A stretch of 64,000 nucleotides of DNA, taken from contig NZ_JARXVD010000003.1 of NCBI RefSeq assembly GCF_029892685.1, forward strand, positions 372,001 through 436,000. The letters are read 5' to 3'. Below are positions 31,177-38,833 of this stretch, one piece after another (the stretch's first letter is position 1; each line of letters starts with the position of its first letter). Under the pieces are notes generated by a model. That model saw nothing but the letters and a program-made list of their open reading frames with translations, was not told where the DNA came from and made no database searches. This DNA is from Mycobacterium sp. OTB74. GTDB taxonomy: Bacteria > Actinomycetota > Actinomycetes > Mycobacteriales > Mycobacteriaceae. The position numbers and the translations under genes are program-made.

Positions 31177-32661
31177 ATGCTGCGCATCCCTGTGTCCCTC
31201 GCTGCCGTGGTGGCGGCCGGGACGCTGGGATGCGCGTGCCCGACCGTTGATGTCAGCGGGGCCGCCAACAAGTCCGCTAAAGCCTTCGCCGGACAGTTGG
31301 CCCACAGTGTCACCATCGACGCGATGATGGGCCACCTTGCCGCGCTGCAGGCCATCGCAGATGCCAACGGCGGCAATCGCGCGTTCACCACACCGGGCTA
31401 TCAAGCCAGCGTGGATTATGTGATTAAGGCGTTGCGCAGCAAGGGGTTCGACGTTTTCGATCCGGAGCTGGACATCAAGCAGGCCTACGCGCAGAAGCCC
31501 AACCTGACGGTCGGCGGGACCCCGGTGGCGGCTAAGGCATTGGACTACACCGCGGGCACCCCGGGGATCAATGCCCCCTTGGTGCCGGTGCTCGCCGGCA
31601 AGGGGCAGGGCTGTGACAGTGCCGATTACGACGGTCTGCCGATCACGGGTGCGGTGGCACTTGTGGACCGAGGGACGTGTTCGTTCGCAGTCAAAGAGGC
31701 CGCGGCCGCAGCCCGGGGTGCGCGGGCGTTGGTGGTCGCCGACAACGTTGACAACGTCGACCGGGCCCGTGGCGGCACCCTGGGGGCCAAGACTGCTGTA
31801 CAGATCCCGTCGGTGTTCATCACCAAGGCCGACGGGGCGACGCTGCGGGCCAATCCGGGGCCCGTCGCACTCAAGCTCGACGCCGGCGTGCGAATTATTC
31901 ACACCCGCAACGTGATTGCCCAGACCAAGACCGGGTCGGCCCATGATGTGGTGATGATCGGCGCTCACCTGGACAGCGTCAAGGCCGGTCCCGGAATCAA
32001 CGATGATGGTTCAGGCGTGGCAGCGGTGCTGGAAACCGCACTTCAGTTGGGCAGTTCGCCGTCGGTGCACAACGCGCTGCGCTTCGCGTTCTGGGATGCT
32101 GAGGAGCTAGGCCTGGTCGGCTCGACCACCTATGTCGAGTCGTTGGACTACGACGCACTCAAAGACATTGCGCTGTACCTGAATTACGACATGATCGCCT
32201 CGCCGAACGCGGGGTACTTCACCTACGACGGTGACCAGTCGACAGCACTGGCGCCCGGCGGCACCGCGCCGCCGATGCCCGAAGGGTCGGTCGGTCTCGA
32301 ACGGACGCTGGTGGAGTATCTCAGTTCTGCGGGCAAGCAGGCACAGGACACCAAGTTCGATGGGCGGTCCGACTACGAAGCGTTCGCCAAGGCGGGGATT
32401 CCCTCGGGCGGGCTGTTTTCCGGCGATGAGGAGAATATGAACGAGGACCAGGCCCGGCTTTGGGGCGGCACAGCAGGCCAGCCATTTGCCCCGCATTATC
32501 ACCAGGCTTCGGATACGTTGGCGTGCATAAACCGCACCGCGCTCGAAATATTGGGCCGCGGTGTGGCTTTCAGTGCTGGCTTGTATGCGCAGGATCTCGG
32601 CGGGCGCAACGGGATGCCGATCCGTCAGGACCGTACCCGGTATGTGGTGCCTCCCTCATGA
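31177..32661 (+). CDS. lpqL: Lipoprotein aminopeptidase LpqL (M28 family)
   Basis: 494 residues from the ATG at 31177. The lipobox AAGTLGC gives lipidated Cys19. A PA (protease-associated) domain spans about 125-225 and is inserted before the zinc domain. All M28 residues are present: His264 (AHLDS), bridging Asp276 (NDDG), catalytic Glu309 and ligand Glu310 (DAEELG), Asp338 (NYD) and His442 (YHQASDT). It should remove N-terminal amino acids from peptides outside the membrane. It matches Rv0418 by position. A tandem paralogue follows, starting in its stop codon. Confidence 0.93.
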   Translation: MLRIPVSLAAVVAAGTLGCACPTVDVSGAANKSAKAFAGQLAHSVTIDAMMGHLAALQAIADANGGNRAFTTPGYQASVDYVIKALRSKGFDVFDPELDIKQAYAQKPNLTVGGTPVAAKALDYTAGTPGINAPLVPVLAGKGQGCDSADYDGLPITGAVALVDRGTCSFAVKEAAAAARGARALVVADNVDNVDRARGGTLGAKTAVQIPSVFITKADGATLRANPGPVALKLDAGVRIIHTRNVIAQTKTGSAHDVVMIGAHLDSVKAGPGINDDGSGVAAVLETALQLGSSPSVHNALRFAFWDAEELGLVGSTTYVESLDYDALKDIALYLNYDMIASPNAGYFTYDGDQSTALAPGGTAPPMPEGSVGLERTLVEYLSSAGKQAQDTKFDGRSDYEAFAKAGIPSGGLFSGDEENMNEDQARLWGGTAGQPFAPHYHQASDTLACINRTALEILGRGVAFSAGLYAQDLGGRNGMPIRQDRTRYVVPPS

Positions 32662-34115
32662 AGCGTGTTCTCACCGCCGCTGTGCTGATAACGATGCTCT
32701 CGGCATGCTCGCCGCCGCCGCACCAGCCGACAGCCGATCTCGGGCGGGCGCTGGCCGCGAAGATTGGAGTGGACGGGCTTTACACCCACCTGCACAAGCT
32801 GGCCGAGATCGCTGCGGCCAACAAGGGTAACCGCGCCGACACCAGTCCGGGATTTGACGCCAGCGTCGACTACGTCTCGAAATTCATGAAGGACAAGGGG
32901 TTTGACGTCAAGGTCACCGAGTACCGCCGGCTTGCACCGGGGCCGCAAGGTAATCCGGCTTTGACGGTTGCCGGTCGAAAACTGCCGGTTGACCAGGCGT
33001 CCCTGCTGGTGCAGACGCCGGCAGGCGGGCTCAACGCTCCCGCGTTGCATGCGTCCAAGCCGGCTGGCTGCACCGCCGCCGATTACGGTCAGCTCAATCT
33101 CACGGGTGCCATCGCCGTGGTCGATGACACCGGATGTTCGGTGGTGGACAAGCAGAATGCGGCGCTTGCACGAGGTGCGACTGCGGTGCTGGTGGTCAGT
33201 GTGCCGGGGCCGGACGGCAGTCCGCGTGGGCTGTTCACCCCGGGCTACTACGAACAGCTCAAGGTGCCAGTCGGGGTTATAGGCCGCGAAGCTGACAGCG
33301 CGGTGCTTCGCACCAGCGCGCCGGTGCGATTGATTCTGGACGGCAGTTCCTCGATGACCACCTCACGAAACGTGTTGGCGCAGACCAAGACCGGAGATAC
33401 CCACAATGTGGTGATGGCCGGTTCGCACCTGGACAGCCCACCGAACACCGCGGGTGTCAACGATGCCGGGACCGGGATGGCCGCGCTGTTGGAAACTGCT
33501 GCTGCACTGGGCGGTTCGCCCGATGTGGCCAACGCGGTTCGGTTCACGTTCTGGGGCTCTGGGGCAGCAGGCCAAGAAGGCGTGGCGAACTACGTGAACG
33601 GGTTGGACCTTGACGCACTCAATGACGTTGCGCTGTATCTGAATTTCGACACGCTCGGATCAGCCAACGCGGGCTTCTTCAGCTACGACGGTGACCAGTC
33701 CGGACAGCCGAACCCGGCGATCCCGCTCGACAAGGTGCCGACTGGCTCGGCGGGCGTCGAGCGGACTCTGGCCGGCTACCTGTATCTGGCCGGCCAGCGT
33801 CCGGCAGACATGCCGCTGAGTTTGGCCGATGACTCCGCTGCATTTCTCACTGCTGGGGTGCCCATTGGGGGCGTGACGGCGGGTCAGTCGCAGCGCAAGA
33901 GCGCTGTCCAAGCCCGGTTGTGGGGTGGCCAGGCGGGGGTCGCGTTCGATCCGGGTTTCCGGACCGGACAGGACACCGTTGAGGCAGTGAACCGAACGGC
34001 GCTAGGCGTCATGGGGCCGGCCGTTGCCTTTGCAGTTGGCACGTACGCGCAGTCGTTGACCGGCGTCAACGGTGTGCCGTTGCGTGACCAACGGCACCGC
34101 CAACCCGCCCGGTAA
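32658..34115 (+). CDS. Tandem LpqL paralogue, M28 fold without catalytic residues
   Basis: 485 residues, a lipoprotein (TMLSAC, Cys17), with the same PA and M28 layout as LpqL and similar throughout. The active site is broken. His257 (SHLDS), Asp269 (NDAG) and Asp331 (NFD) remain. The Glu-Glu pair is Gly302-Ala303 (GSGAAGQEG), and the last His ligand is Arg435 (FRTGQDT). Without the general-base Glu and two zinc ligands it should not hydrolyse peptides. A peptide-binding or regulatory role is possible. It is translationally coupled to lpqL (ATGA), consistent with duplication. Confidence 0.88.
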   Translation: MKRVLTAAVLITMLSACSPPPHQPTADLGRALAAKIGVDGLYTHLHKLAEIAAANKGNRADTSPGFDASVDYVSKFMKDKGFDVKVTEYRRLAPGPQGNPALTVAGRKLPVDQASLLVQTPAGGLNAPALHASKPAGCTAADYGQLNLTGAIAVVDDTGCSVVDKQNAALARGATAVLVVSVPGPDGSPRGLFTPGYYEQLKVPVGVIGREADSAVLRTSAPVRLILDGSSSMTTSRNVLAQTKTGDTHNVVMAGSHLDSPPNTAGVNDAGTGMAALLETAAALGGSPDVANAVRFTFWGSGAAGQEGVANYVNGLDLDALNDVALYLNFDTLGSANAGFFSYDGDQSGQPNPAIPLDKVPTGSAGVERTLAGYLYLAGQRPADMPLSLADDSAAFLTAGVPIGGVTAGQSQRKSAVQARLWGGQAGVAFDPGFRTGQDTVEAVNRTALGVMGPAVAFAVGTYAQSLTGVNGVPLRDQRHRQPAR

Positions 34116-34196
34116 GGGAACTGCCAGCAAACTCCAAGCCGATTGGTCCCGACCTGCGGTGGGCACGTCCCGATTGCTGAGATACAAATAGTGCCC

Positions 34197-34586
34197 GTGA
34201 AAACTACTTATCGCCGTTGGTCGGCGGCTGCCGGTGCTTTGACAGTCCTGGCCATGGGTGGGTTGACGGTAGCGTGCGGGTCGCACGGCAGCAACGCGCC
34301 CGCGACCACCACCACCGTCACCGCGACCCCGACCACCACAAACAAGGAGCACCACGGTGGAGGCGGCGGTGGCGGCAATTCCGGCGGCGGCAATTCCGGT
34401 GGTGGCCAGCAGCAGGCTCCTGCGCCGGCGACAGTGACCAACACCGAGACCGACACCCAGACACAGACCGAGACGTCGACTTCGGTGCAGACCTCGACCG
34501 AAACCTCGACGGCTACTCAGACCGTCACCCAGGAACCGCAGCGCCACGGTTACAACGGTGGCCAGCAGTGGCAGCAGGGTCACTGA
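34197..34586 (+). CDS. Low-complexity Thr/Gly-rich lipoprotein
   Basis: 129 residues from the GTG at 34197 (GTG at 34191 also possible). A signal peptide ends GGLTVAC (lipobox), then come runs of Thr, six to seven consecutive Gly, two GNSGG repeats, and a long Thr/Gln/Glu segment (TETDTQTQTETSTSVQ). A short QRHGYNGGQQWQQGH end follows. There is no globular domain. It is probably a surface-exposed, possibly glycosylated spacer protein. A -10-like ATACAAAT lies just before the start with no ribosome-binding site, so a leaderless mRNA is possible. A good terminator follows. Confidence 0.7.
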   Translation: MKTTYRRWSAAAGALTVLAMGGLTVACGSHGSNAPATTTTVTATPTTTNKEHHGGGGGGGNSGGGNSGGGQQQAPAPATVTNTETDTQTQTETSTSVQTSTETSTATQTVTQEPQRHGYNGGQQWQQGH

Positions 34587-34608
34587 GCTACCTCTTACCA
34601 TCTAGGAG

Positions 34609-34645
34609 CGGCCGCCACCGACATAGTTCAGGTGGCGGCCGTTTT
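34609..34645. terminator. Rho-independent terminator after the Thr/Gly-rich lipoprotein
   Basis: Perfect 11-base arms CGGCCGCCACC (34609-34619) and GGTGGCGGCCG (34631-34641) with an 11-base loop are followed at once by TTTT. This is the clearest intrinsic terminator in the window. It separates the lipoprotein from the convergent LysR gene. Confidence 0.85.
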
Positions 34646-34656
34646 CACTCGCACGA

Positions 34657-35553
34657 TCAGTGCGGCGCATTTCTGGCGAAGTCTGCGAATCGTTGGGCGA
34701 CCGGAGAAACAGTGCGCCGCCGCGCCCAAGCCACCCCGACCGAGCCCTCGGCCCGGGGATTGGACAGCGGAATGTAGGCCACGGCTGGGTCGCCGCGATC
34801 TGGTTGTGGCGCAGGCACTATCGCCACACCCAAGCCGGCGGCGACCAGTCCTTCCACGGTCGGCAGCCAGGCCACCTCGAACGCAATTGGCGGGCTGATG
34901 CCTTCGGCTGCCCACATGTTCTGGGTCGCGGAACGTAGCCCGAACGGGTCGGCTGCGAGGATGAACGACTCGTCGGCGCAGTCGGTCAGCCGGACCTTGC
35001 GACGGCGCGCGAGCCGATGGTCACGGGGTACCGCCAGACACAGCCGCACCCTGACCAGCTTGTGCCAGTGAAACTGTTCGGCATCCAGGTGCGGGCCGGT
35101 GATCGCCAGGTCGACCTCGCCGGTAGCGAGCAGTTCGGTGACCTCACCACCCGGACCTTCGCGCAGGTCGAACTGCACCTGTGGCGCCTGCTGGCGAAAT
35201 CGACTCAGCAGTTCTGGAACGAACCAGCTGGCCACTGAGCGCACGAACGCCAGCCGTACCGTTCCGCTGTCGGGGTCACGTAGTGCTTGGATTTCCTCAC
35301 TGGCCAAACGGATTTCGTCTAGGCTCCGCCGGGAGCGGGCCAGCATGATGTCGCCGTTGCCATTGAGTTGCAGGCGGCGGTGCAGCCGATCGAACAGCGG
35401 CGCTCCGACCTGATGTTCCAGGCGCGCCAGTGCTCGAGACAGGGTCGGCTGGCTGACGTTGAGCTTGGCGGCGGCTTCGGTCATATGACCGGTCTCGGCC
35501 AGCACCACGAACCAGCGAAGTTCGTCGACATACACGCAAATAACGATACGCAT
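34657..35553 (-). CDS. LysR-family transcriptional regulator
   Basis: 298 residues from the ATG at 35553 (GTG at 35535 would fit the family start better). The helix-turn-helix lies at about residues 18-48 (GHMTEAAAKLNVSQPTLSRALARLE). The effector domain follows, with TVRLAFVRSVASWFVPELL and a LAITGPHLDAE turn. It is divergent from a small membrane protein and an F420-type oxidoreductase; LysR regulators commonly control the divergent neighbour, so that pair is the likely target. The inducer is unknown. The 118-base spacer is AT-rich relative to its surroundings. Confidence 0.92.
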   Translation of the reverse strand: MRIVICVYVDELRWFVVLAETGHMTEAAAKLNVSQPTLSRALARLEHQVGAPLFDRLHRRLQLNGNGDIMLARSRRSLDEIRLASEEIQALRDPDSGTVRLAFVRSVASWFVPELLSRFRQQAPQVQFDLREGPGGEVTELLATGEVDLAITGPHLDAEQFHWHKLVRVRLCLAVPRDHRLARRRKVRLTDCADESFILAADPFGLRSATQNMWAAEGISPPIAFEVAWLPTVEGLVAAGLGVAIVPAPQPDRGDPAVAYIPLSNPRAEGSVGVAWARRRTVSPVAQRFADFARNAPH

Positions 35554-35671
35554 GGTGAATCGATTTATTAAAGATCCGAATTTTACGTATTCGAATGTCA
35601 GTGGTTACCTGGAAGGTGCGGGCCGAGCAGTGTCGCCCGGCGCAGCCTTACCAACGTGACCGGGAACCACC

Positions 35672-36130
35672 ATGCGTCTAGTCCGTACGACCCTGGTTGC
35701 CGTAGGTATCATCCAAATGCTCTTCGGCACAACACTTCTGCTCGATCCCACAGGGCTACTCGGCGGGCTTGCAGCTGAGCCGGACCGGGTGCACTGGCTT
35801 TTTGCGCCGCCGGCGGCGCGATGTGTAGGTTACGGCATCGGCATGTTCGCCGCGGCACATGCGCCCGAACGTCACCGGCTCTGGATCGACACCATGATCG
35901 GCATTCAGATCGTCGATTTCGTGGCCACCGCAGGCTATTTGGCAGCAGGAGCGCTGCCGGCCGGAAGCGCCTGGGCGGTTATCCCCCCGCTGTTGTGGGT
36001 ATTCCTGCTCTGCTGGGTCCGCTGGCAGCTCCGCACCATACCTCTTTACCGAAAGGAATCTGACCATGACCACTGCGAATCGACGGATCCGAATCGGCGT
36101 CCACCTGCAGCTTCAGCACGCCGACTATGA
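35672..36130 (+). CDS. Four-helix membrane protein, unknown function
   Basis: 152 residues. Four hydrophobic segments are visible (about 5-27, 48-66, 75-95 and 100-118), with LLDPTGLLGGLAAEPDR and PPAARCVGYGIGM between them. The layout is similar to small DoxX/DUF4345-type proteins, but I cannot assign a family. The last 22 residues are read from the start of the next gene in another frame and are hydrophilic, so the original stop may have been lost. It is probably co-transcribed with the LLM oxidoreductase. Confidence 0.7.
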   Translation: MRLVRTTLVAVGIIQMLFGTTLLLDPTGLLGGLAAEPDRVHWLFAPPAARCVGYGIGMFAAAHAPERHRLWIDTMIGIQIVDFVATAGYLAAGALPAGSAWAVIPPLLWVFLLCWVRWQLRTIPLYRKESDHDHCESTDPNRRPPAASARRL

Positions 36131-36878
36131 CCAGATTCGCCAGGCCGCCAAGGATGCCGAAAACCTGGGCGTTGACATCGTTTTCAACTATGACCACTTC
36201 TTTCCGCTGGACGGCGACCCGAACGGCAAAGTGTTCGAATGCTGGACCACGCTGGGCGCCTGGGCCGAATCAACCAAACGGGTGGAGATCGGTGCTCTGG
36301 TCACCTGCAACGCCTACCGCAACCCGGATCTGGTGGCCGACATGGCGCGCACGGTCGACCACATCAGTGGCGGCCGACTCATCCTCGGCATGGGCTCAGG
36401 CTGGTTTCAGAAGGACTTCGATGAATACGGGTATACCTTCGGCACGGCCGGCCAGCGGCTCGACGACCTCGCCGCCGCCATGCCGCGCATCGAGAACCGG
36501 CTGGCCCGGCTGAACCCGCCGCCGACTCGCAAGATTCCGGTGCTGATCGGTGGCGGCGGGGAGAAGAAGACGCTGCGGATTGTCGCCCAGCATGCGGATA
36601 TCTGGCATGCCTTCGGCGACGGGGAAACTCTGCGCCGCAAACTCGATGTGCTGGAGGGGCACTGCCGCGCCGTCGGGCGCGACCCAAGTGAGATCGAGCA
36701 CTCGGCGCAGATCGTGCCGTCGCCCGCGATTCCCGCCGAGTTGTTAGACACCTTGGCCAAACCCGATGAGCTCCGCGAGCTCGGATTCACCACGTTCACC
36801 TGGACCATCGGCGGGCCGAATTACGATCTGGAGCCATTGCGGCAATGGATCTCCTGGCGCGACAAATACAACGGCTGA
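36066..36878 (+). CDS. LLM-class F420-dependent oxidoreductase
   Basis: 270 residues. The luciferase-like fold is recognised from RIRIGVHLQLQHADYDQIRQ at the start, VFNYDHFFPLDGDP, TCNAYRNPDLVADMARTVDHISGGR and the glycine loop GMGSGWFQKDFDEYGY. These are shared by mycobacterial F420 oxidoreductases of about 280 residues. The cofactor choice (F420 over FMN) is inferred from this subfamily and from the presence of fgd1 in the genome. AAAGGAATC upstream is a good ribosome-binding site. It overlaps the preceding membrane gene by 65 bases. Confidence 0.87.
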   Translation: MTTANRRIRIGVHLQLQHADYDQIRQAAKDAENLGVDIVFNYDHFFPLDGDPNGKVFECWTTLGAWAESTKRVEIGALVTCNAYRNPDLVADMARTVDHISGGRLILGMGSGWFQKDFDEYGYTFGTAGQRLDDLAAAMPRIENRLARLNPPPTRKIPVLIGGGGEKKTLRIVAQHADIWHAFGDGETLRRKLDVLEGHCRAVGRDPSEIEHSAQIVPSPAIPAELLDTLAKPDELRELGFTTFTWTIGGPNYDLEPLRQWISWRDKYNG

Positions 36879-36911
36879 CGGACTATTCCCGGGTGTGATC
36901 TATCTCAACCG

Positions 36912-36935
36912 CTTGCATGCATCCTTGCATGCAAG
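36912..36935. promoter_or_regulatory. GntR-type operator (repeated CTTGCATGCA)
   Basis: Two copies of CTTGCATGCA lie end to end (36912-36921 and 36924-36933). The second is part of a perfect 12-base palindrome CTTGCATGCAAG (36924-36935). The sites end 15 bases before the ATG of the GntR gene and touch a -10-like TAACAT. Autoregulation by the GntR product is inferred from position. Confidence 0.7.
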
Positions 36936-36950
36936 GGATAACATGCCTGG

Positions 36951-37589
36951 ATGTCCATCGATCAGACCCCGGCCGGCGAGCGCGCCTACCAGGACACCAA
37001 GGACAAGATCCTGGGCGGCACCGTCACGGGAGGCCAGCTGCTCAGCGAGGTTGAGGTCGCCACACAACTGGGGATCAGTCGTACCCCGGTACACGAGGCC
37101 TTCCTGCGGCTGGCCGCCGAGGACCTGCTGCAGATGCTGCCGCGCCGGGGCGCCGTCGTCGTCCCGATTCAGCCGAACGAGTCCACCGACCTGCTGGAGA
37201 TGCGCCTGGCGCTGGAGGGCAGTGCGGTCAGGCGGCTGTGCCGGTCGGATGCTGCGGCCACCGCTGCCTACGATGAGCTGACCGTGCTAGTCGAGCGCCA
37301 GCGCGATGCGGTCGATGATCTGCAAGCCTTCGCCCAACTCGACGACGCTTTTCACCGGCACATCGTCGACGCCGCCGGAAACTGCATCGCCCAGCGCTTC
37401 TACTGCTCGCTGGGTGACCGGCAGCGCCGGATGATGGCCGACGCTGTGCAGGCCGACAGCAGCGTGGTCAACCGGCTGATCACCGAGCACGCCGAACTGG
37501 CCGGGGTCATCGGTCGTCGCGACGTGGAATCTTTTGATGCTCAGCTGCTTTCGCACCTGGAATCGACTTACCGGGTGGTGCTGCGATGA
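36951..37589 (+). CDS. GntR-family regulator (FCD-type)
   Basis: 212 residues. The winged-helix N terminus reads AYQDTKDKILGGTVTGGQLLSEVEVATQLGISRTPVHEAFLRL (residues 12-54). The C-terminal all-helical FCD domain has LEMRLALEGSAVRRL, the metal or ligand residues in DDAFHRHIVDAAGN and ITEHAEL with the later His. It overlaps the downstream MFS gene by 4 bases, so it probably controls that transporter in response to a small carboxylate or drug-like ligand. Confidence 0.9.
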   Translation: MSIDQTPAGERAYQDTKDKILGGTVTGGQLLSEVEVATQLGISRTPVHEAFLRLAAEDLLQMLPRRGAVVVPIQPNESTDLLEMRLALEGSAVRRLCRSDAAATAAYDELTVLVERQRDAVDDLQAFAQLDDAFHRHIVDAAGNCIAQRFYCSLGDRQRRMMADAVQADSSVVNRLITEHAELAGVIGRRDVESFDAQLLSHLESTYRVVLR

Positions 37590-38779
37590 ACGTCAAGCCG
37601 TGGCTGGCCGTCGCCGTCGGTGTTTTCTGCATCGGTTGGGGCGGAAACCAGTTCACCCCCATGCTCATCGAATACGTTCAGCGGTCCGGTTATTCGCGGG
37701 TCGACGTCGACGTGCTGCTGGGTGCCTATGTGCTCGGGCTGATTCCGGGCTTGCTGGTGGCAGCCGCGTTGTCCAACCGATACGGCCGACGCCCGGTGAT
37801 GGTGGCCGGTCTGATCAGTTCGGTGATCGGAAGCGTGATCCTGGCCGCCGGAGAATTTGGCGGATTCCCTGCGCTATTGGTGGGAAGGCTGCTGTCCGGC
37901 CTGTCGGTGGGCATCGCGATGGCCGTCGGTACCACGTGGGTCGCCGAATTGTCCGCGCCGCCATACGACGATGTCGCGGCAGGCACCGGAGCCCGCCGCG
38001 CCTCGATCTGGCTGTCCATGGGCCTGGCGGCCGGACCGCTGTGTTCAGGTCTGCTGGCCCAGTTCGCGCCCTTGCCACTAACCCTGACCTACCTGGTGCA
38101 GGCCGCGCTGTGTCTGCCCGCGCTGTGGCTGGTCATGGTTAGCGGGGTCGAGACACGGACCGACCCGCTCGAGGGAAACCTGTTGTCCCACATCCGTGTT
38201 CCGGCGGCCACCCATCGTCGATTCGTGCGAGTGGTGGCGCCGATGGCACCGTGGATCTTCGGATCGGCAGCCATCGCGTATGCCATCGTGCCGACCCTGG
38301 TCTCGGACCGGTTGGGCCAATGGGCGTTGCTGTACACCGCCGGGCTGACGGTGCTGACCCTGGTGTGCGGTGTGCTGGTCCAGCCCATTGCGCGGCGCCT
38401 GGACGATCATGCAAGTGCGCGTGCCGTGGTGGTCTCGATGGTGTTGATGTCCTTCGGTGTCTTCGCTGCGGTGGCCACGGCGATCACGCGATCGCCCATG
38501 GTGGCGGTGCTGGTGGCGATGCTGCTCGGCGCCGCCTACGGCATCGGCATCGTGTCCGGTCTGCTGGAGATCCAGCGCATCGCTGAACCGCATGAACTGG
38601 CCGGCGTCTCGGGCGTCTACTACTCGCTGGCCTACATCGGCTTCTTGCTGCCGGCCCTGCTTGCCGCGCTGGCCCATTACGTCAGCTACCCGGCGATGCT
38701 CACCGCTTTGGGGCTGCTTGCCGCGGTCAGTACCGCCATCTGTGCTTCGGGCTGGTCCCGGCACCTGCAGCCGGCCTGA
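37586..38779 (+). CDS. Major facilitator superfamily transporter, 12-helix
   Basis: 397 residues with twelve transmembrane helices in two halves. The cytoplasmic loop between helices 2 and 3 has the MFS motif as SNRYGRRPVMVAG, and the second-half equivalent is QPIARRLDDH. There is a short N terminus (MNVKPWLAVAVGVF). Its ATG overlaps the GntR stop, so regulator and pump form one unit. Drug efflux or uptake of an aromatic or carboxylic acid are both plausible; the sequence does not decide. Confidence 0.88.
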   Translation: MNVKPWLAVAVGVFCIGWGGNQFTPMLIEYVQRSGYSRVDVDVLLGAYVLGLIPGLLVAAALSNRYGRRPVMVAGLISSVIGSVILAAGEFGGFPALLVGRLLSGLSVGIAMAVGTTWVAELSAPPYDDVAAGTGARRASIWLSMGLAAGPLCSGLLAQFAPLPLTLTYLVQAALCLPALWLVMVSGVETRTDPLEGNLLSHIRVPAATHRRFVRVVAPMAPWIFGSAAIAYAIVPTLVSDRLGQWALLYTAGLTVLTLVCGVLVQPIARRLDDHASARAVVVSMVLMSFGVFAAVATAITRSPMVAVLVAMLLGAAYGIGIVSGLLEIQRIAEPHELAGVSGVYYSLAYIGFLLPALLAALAHYVSYPAMLTALGLLAAVSTAICASGWSRHLQPA

Positions 38780-38833
38780 TTTCCGGGCGTGCTCATCCGC
38801 AGGTGTGCAGTTCGGTTAGCGTGATGACTTGTG

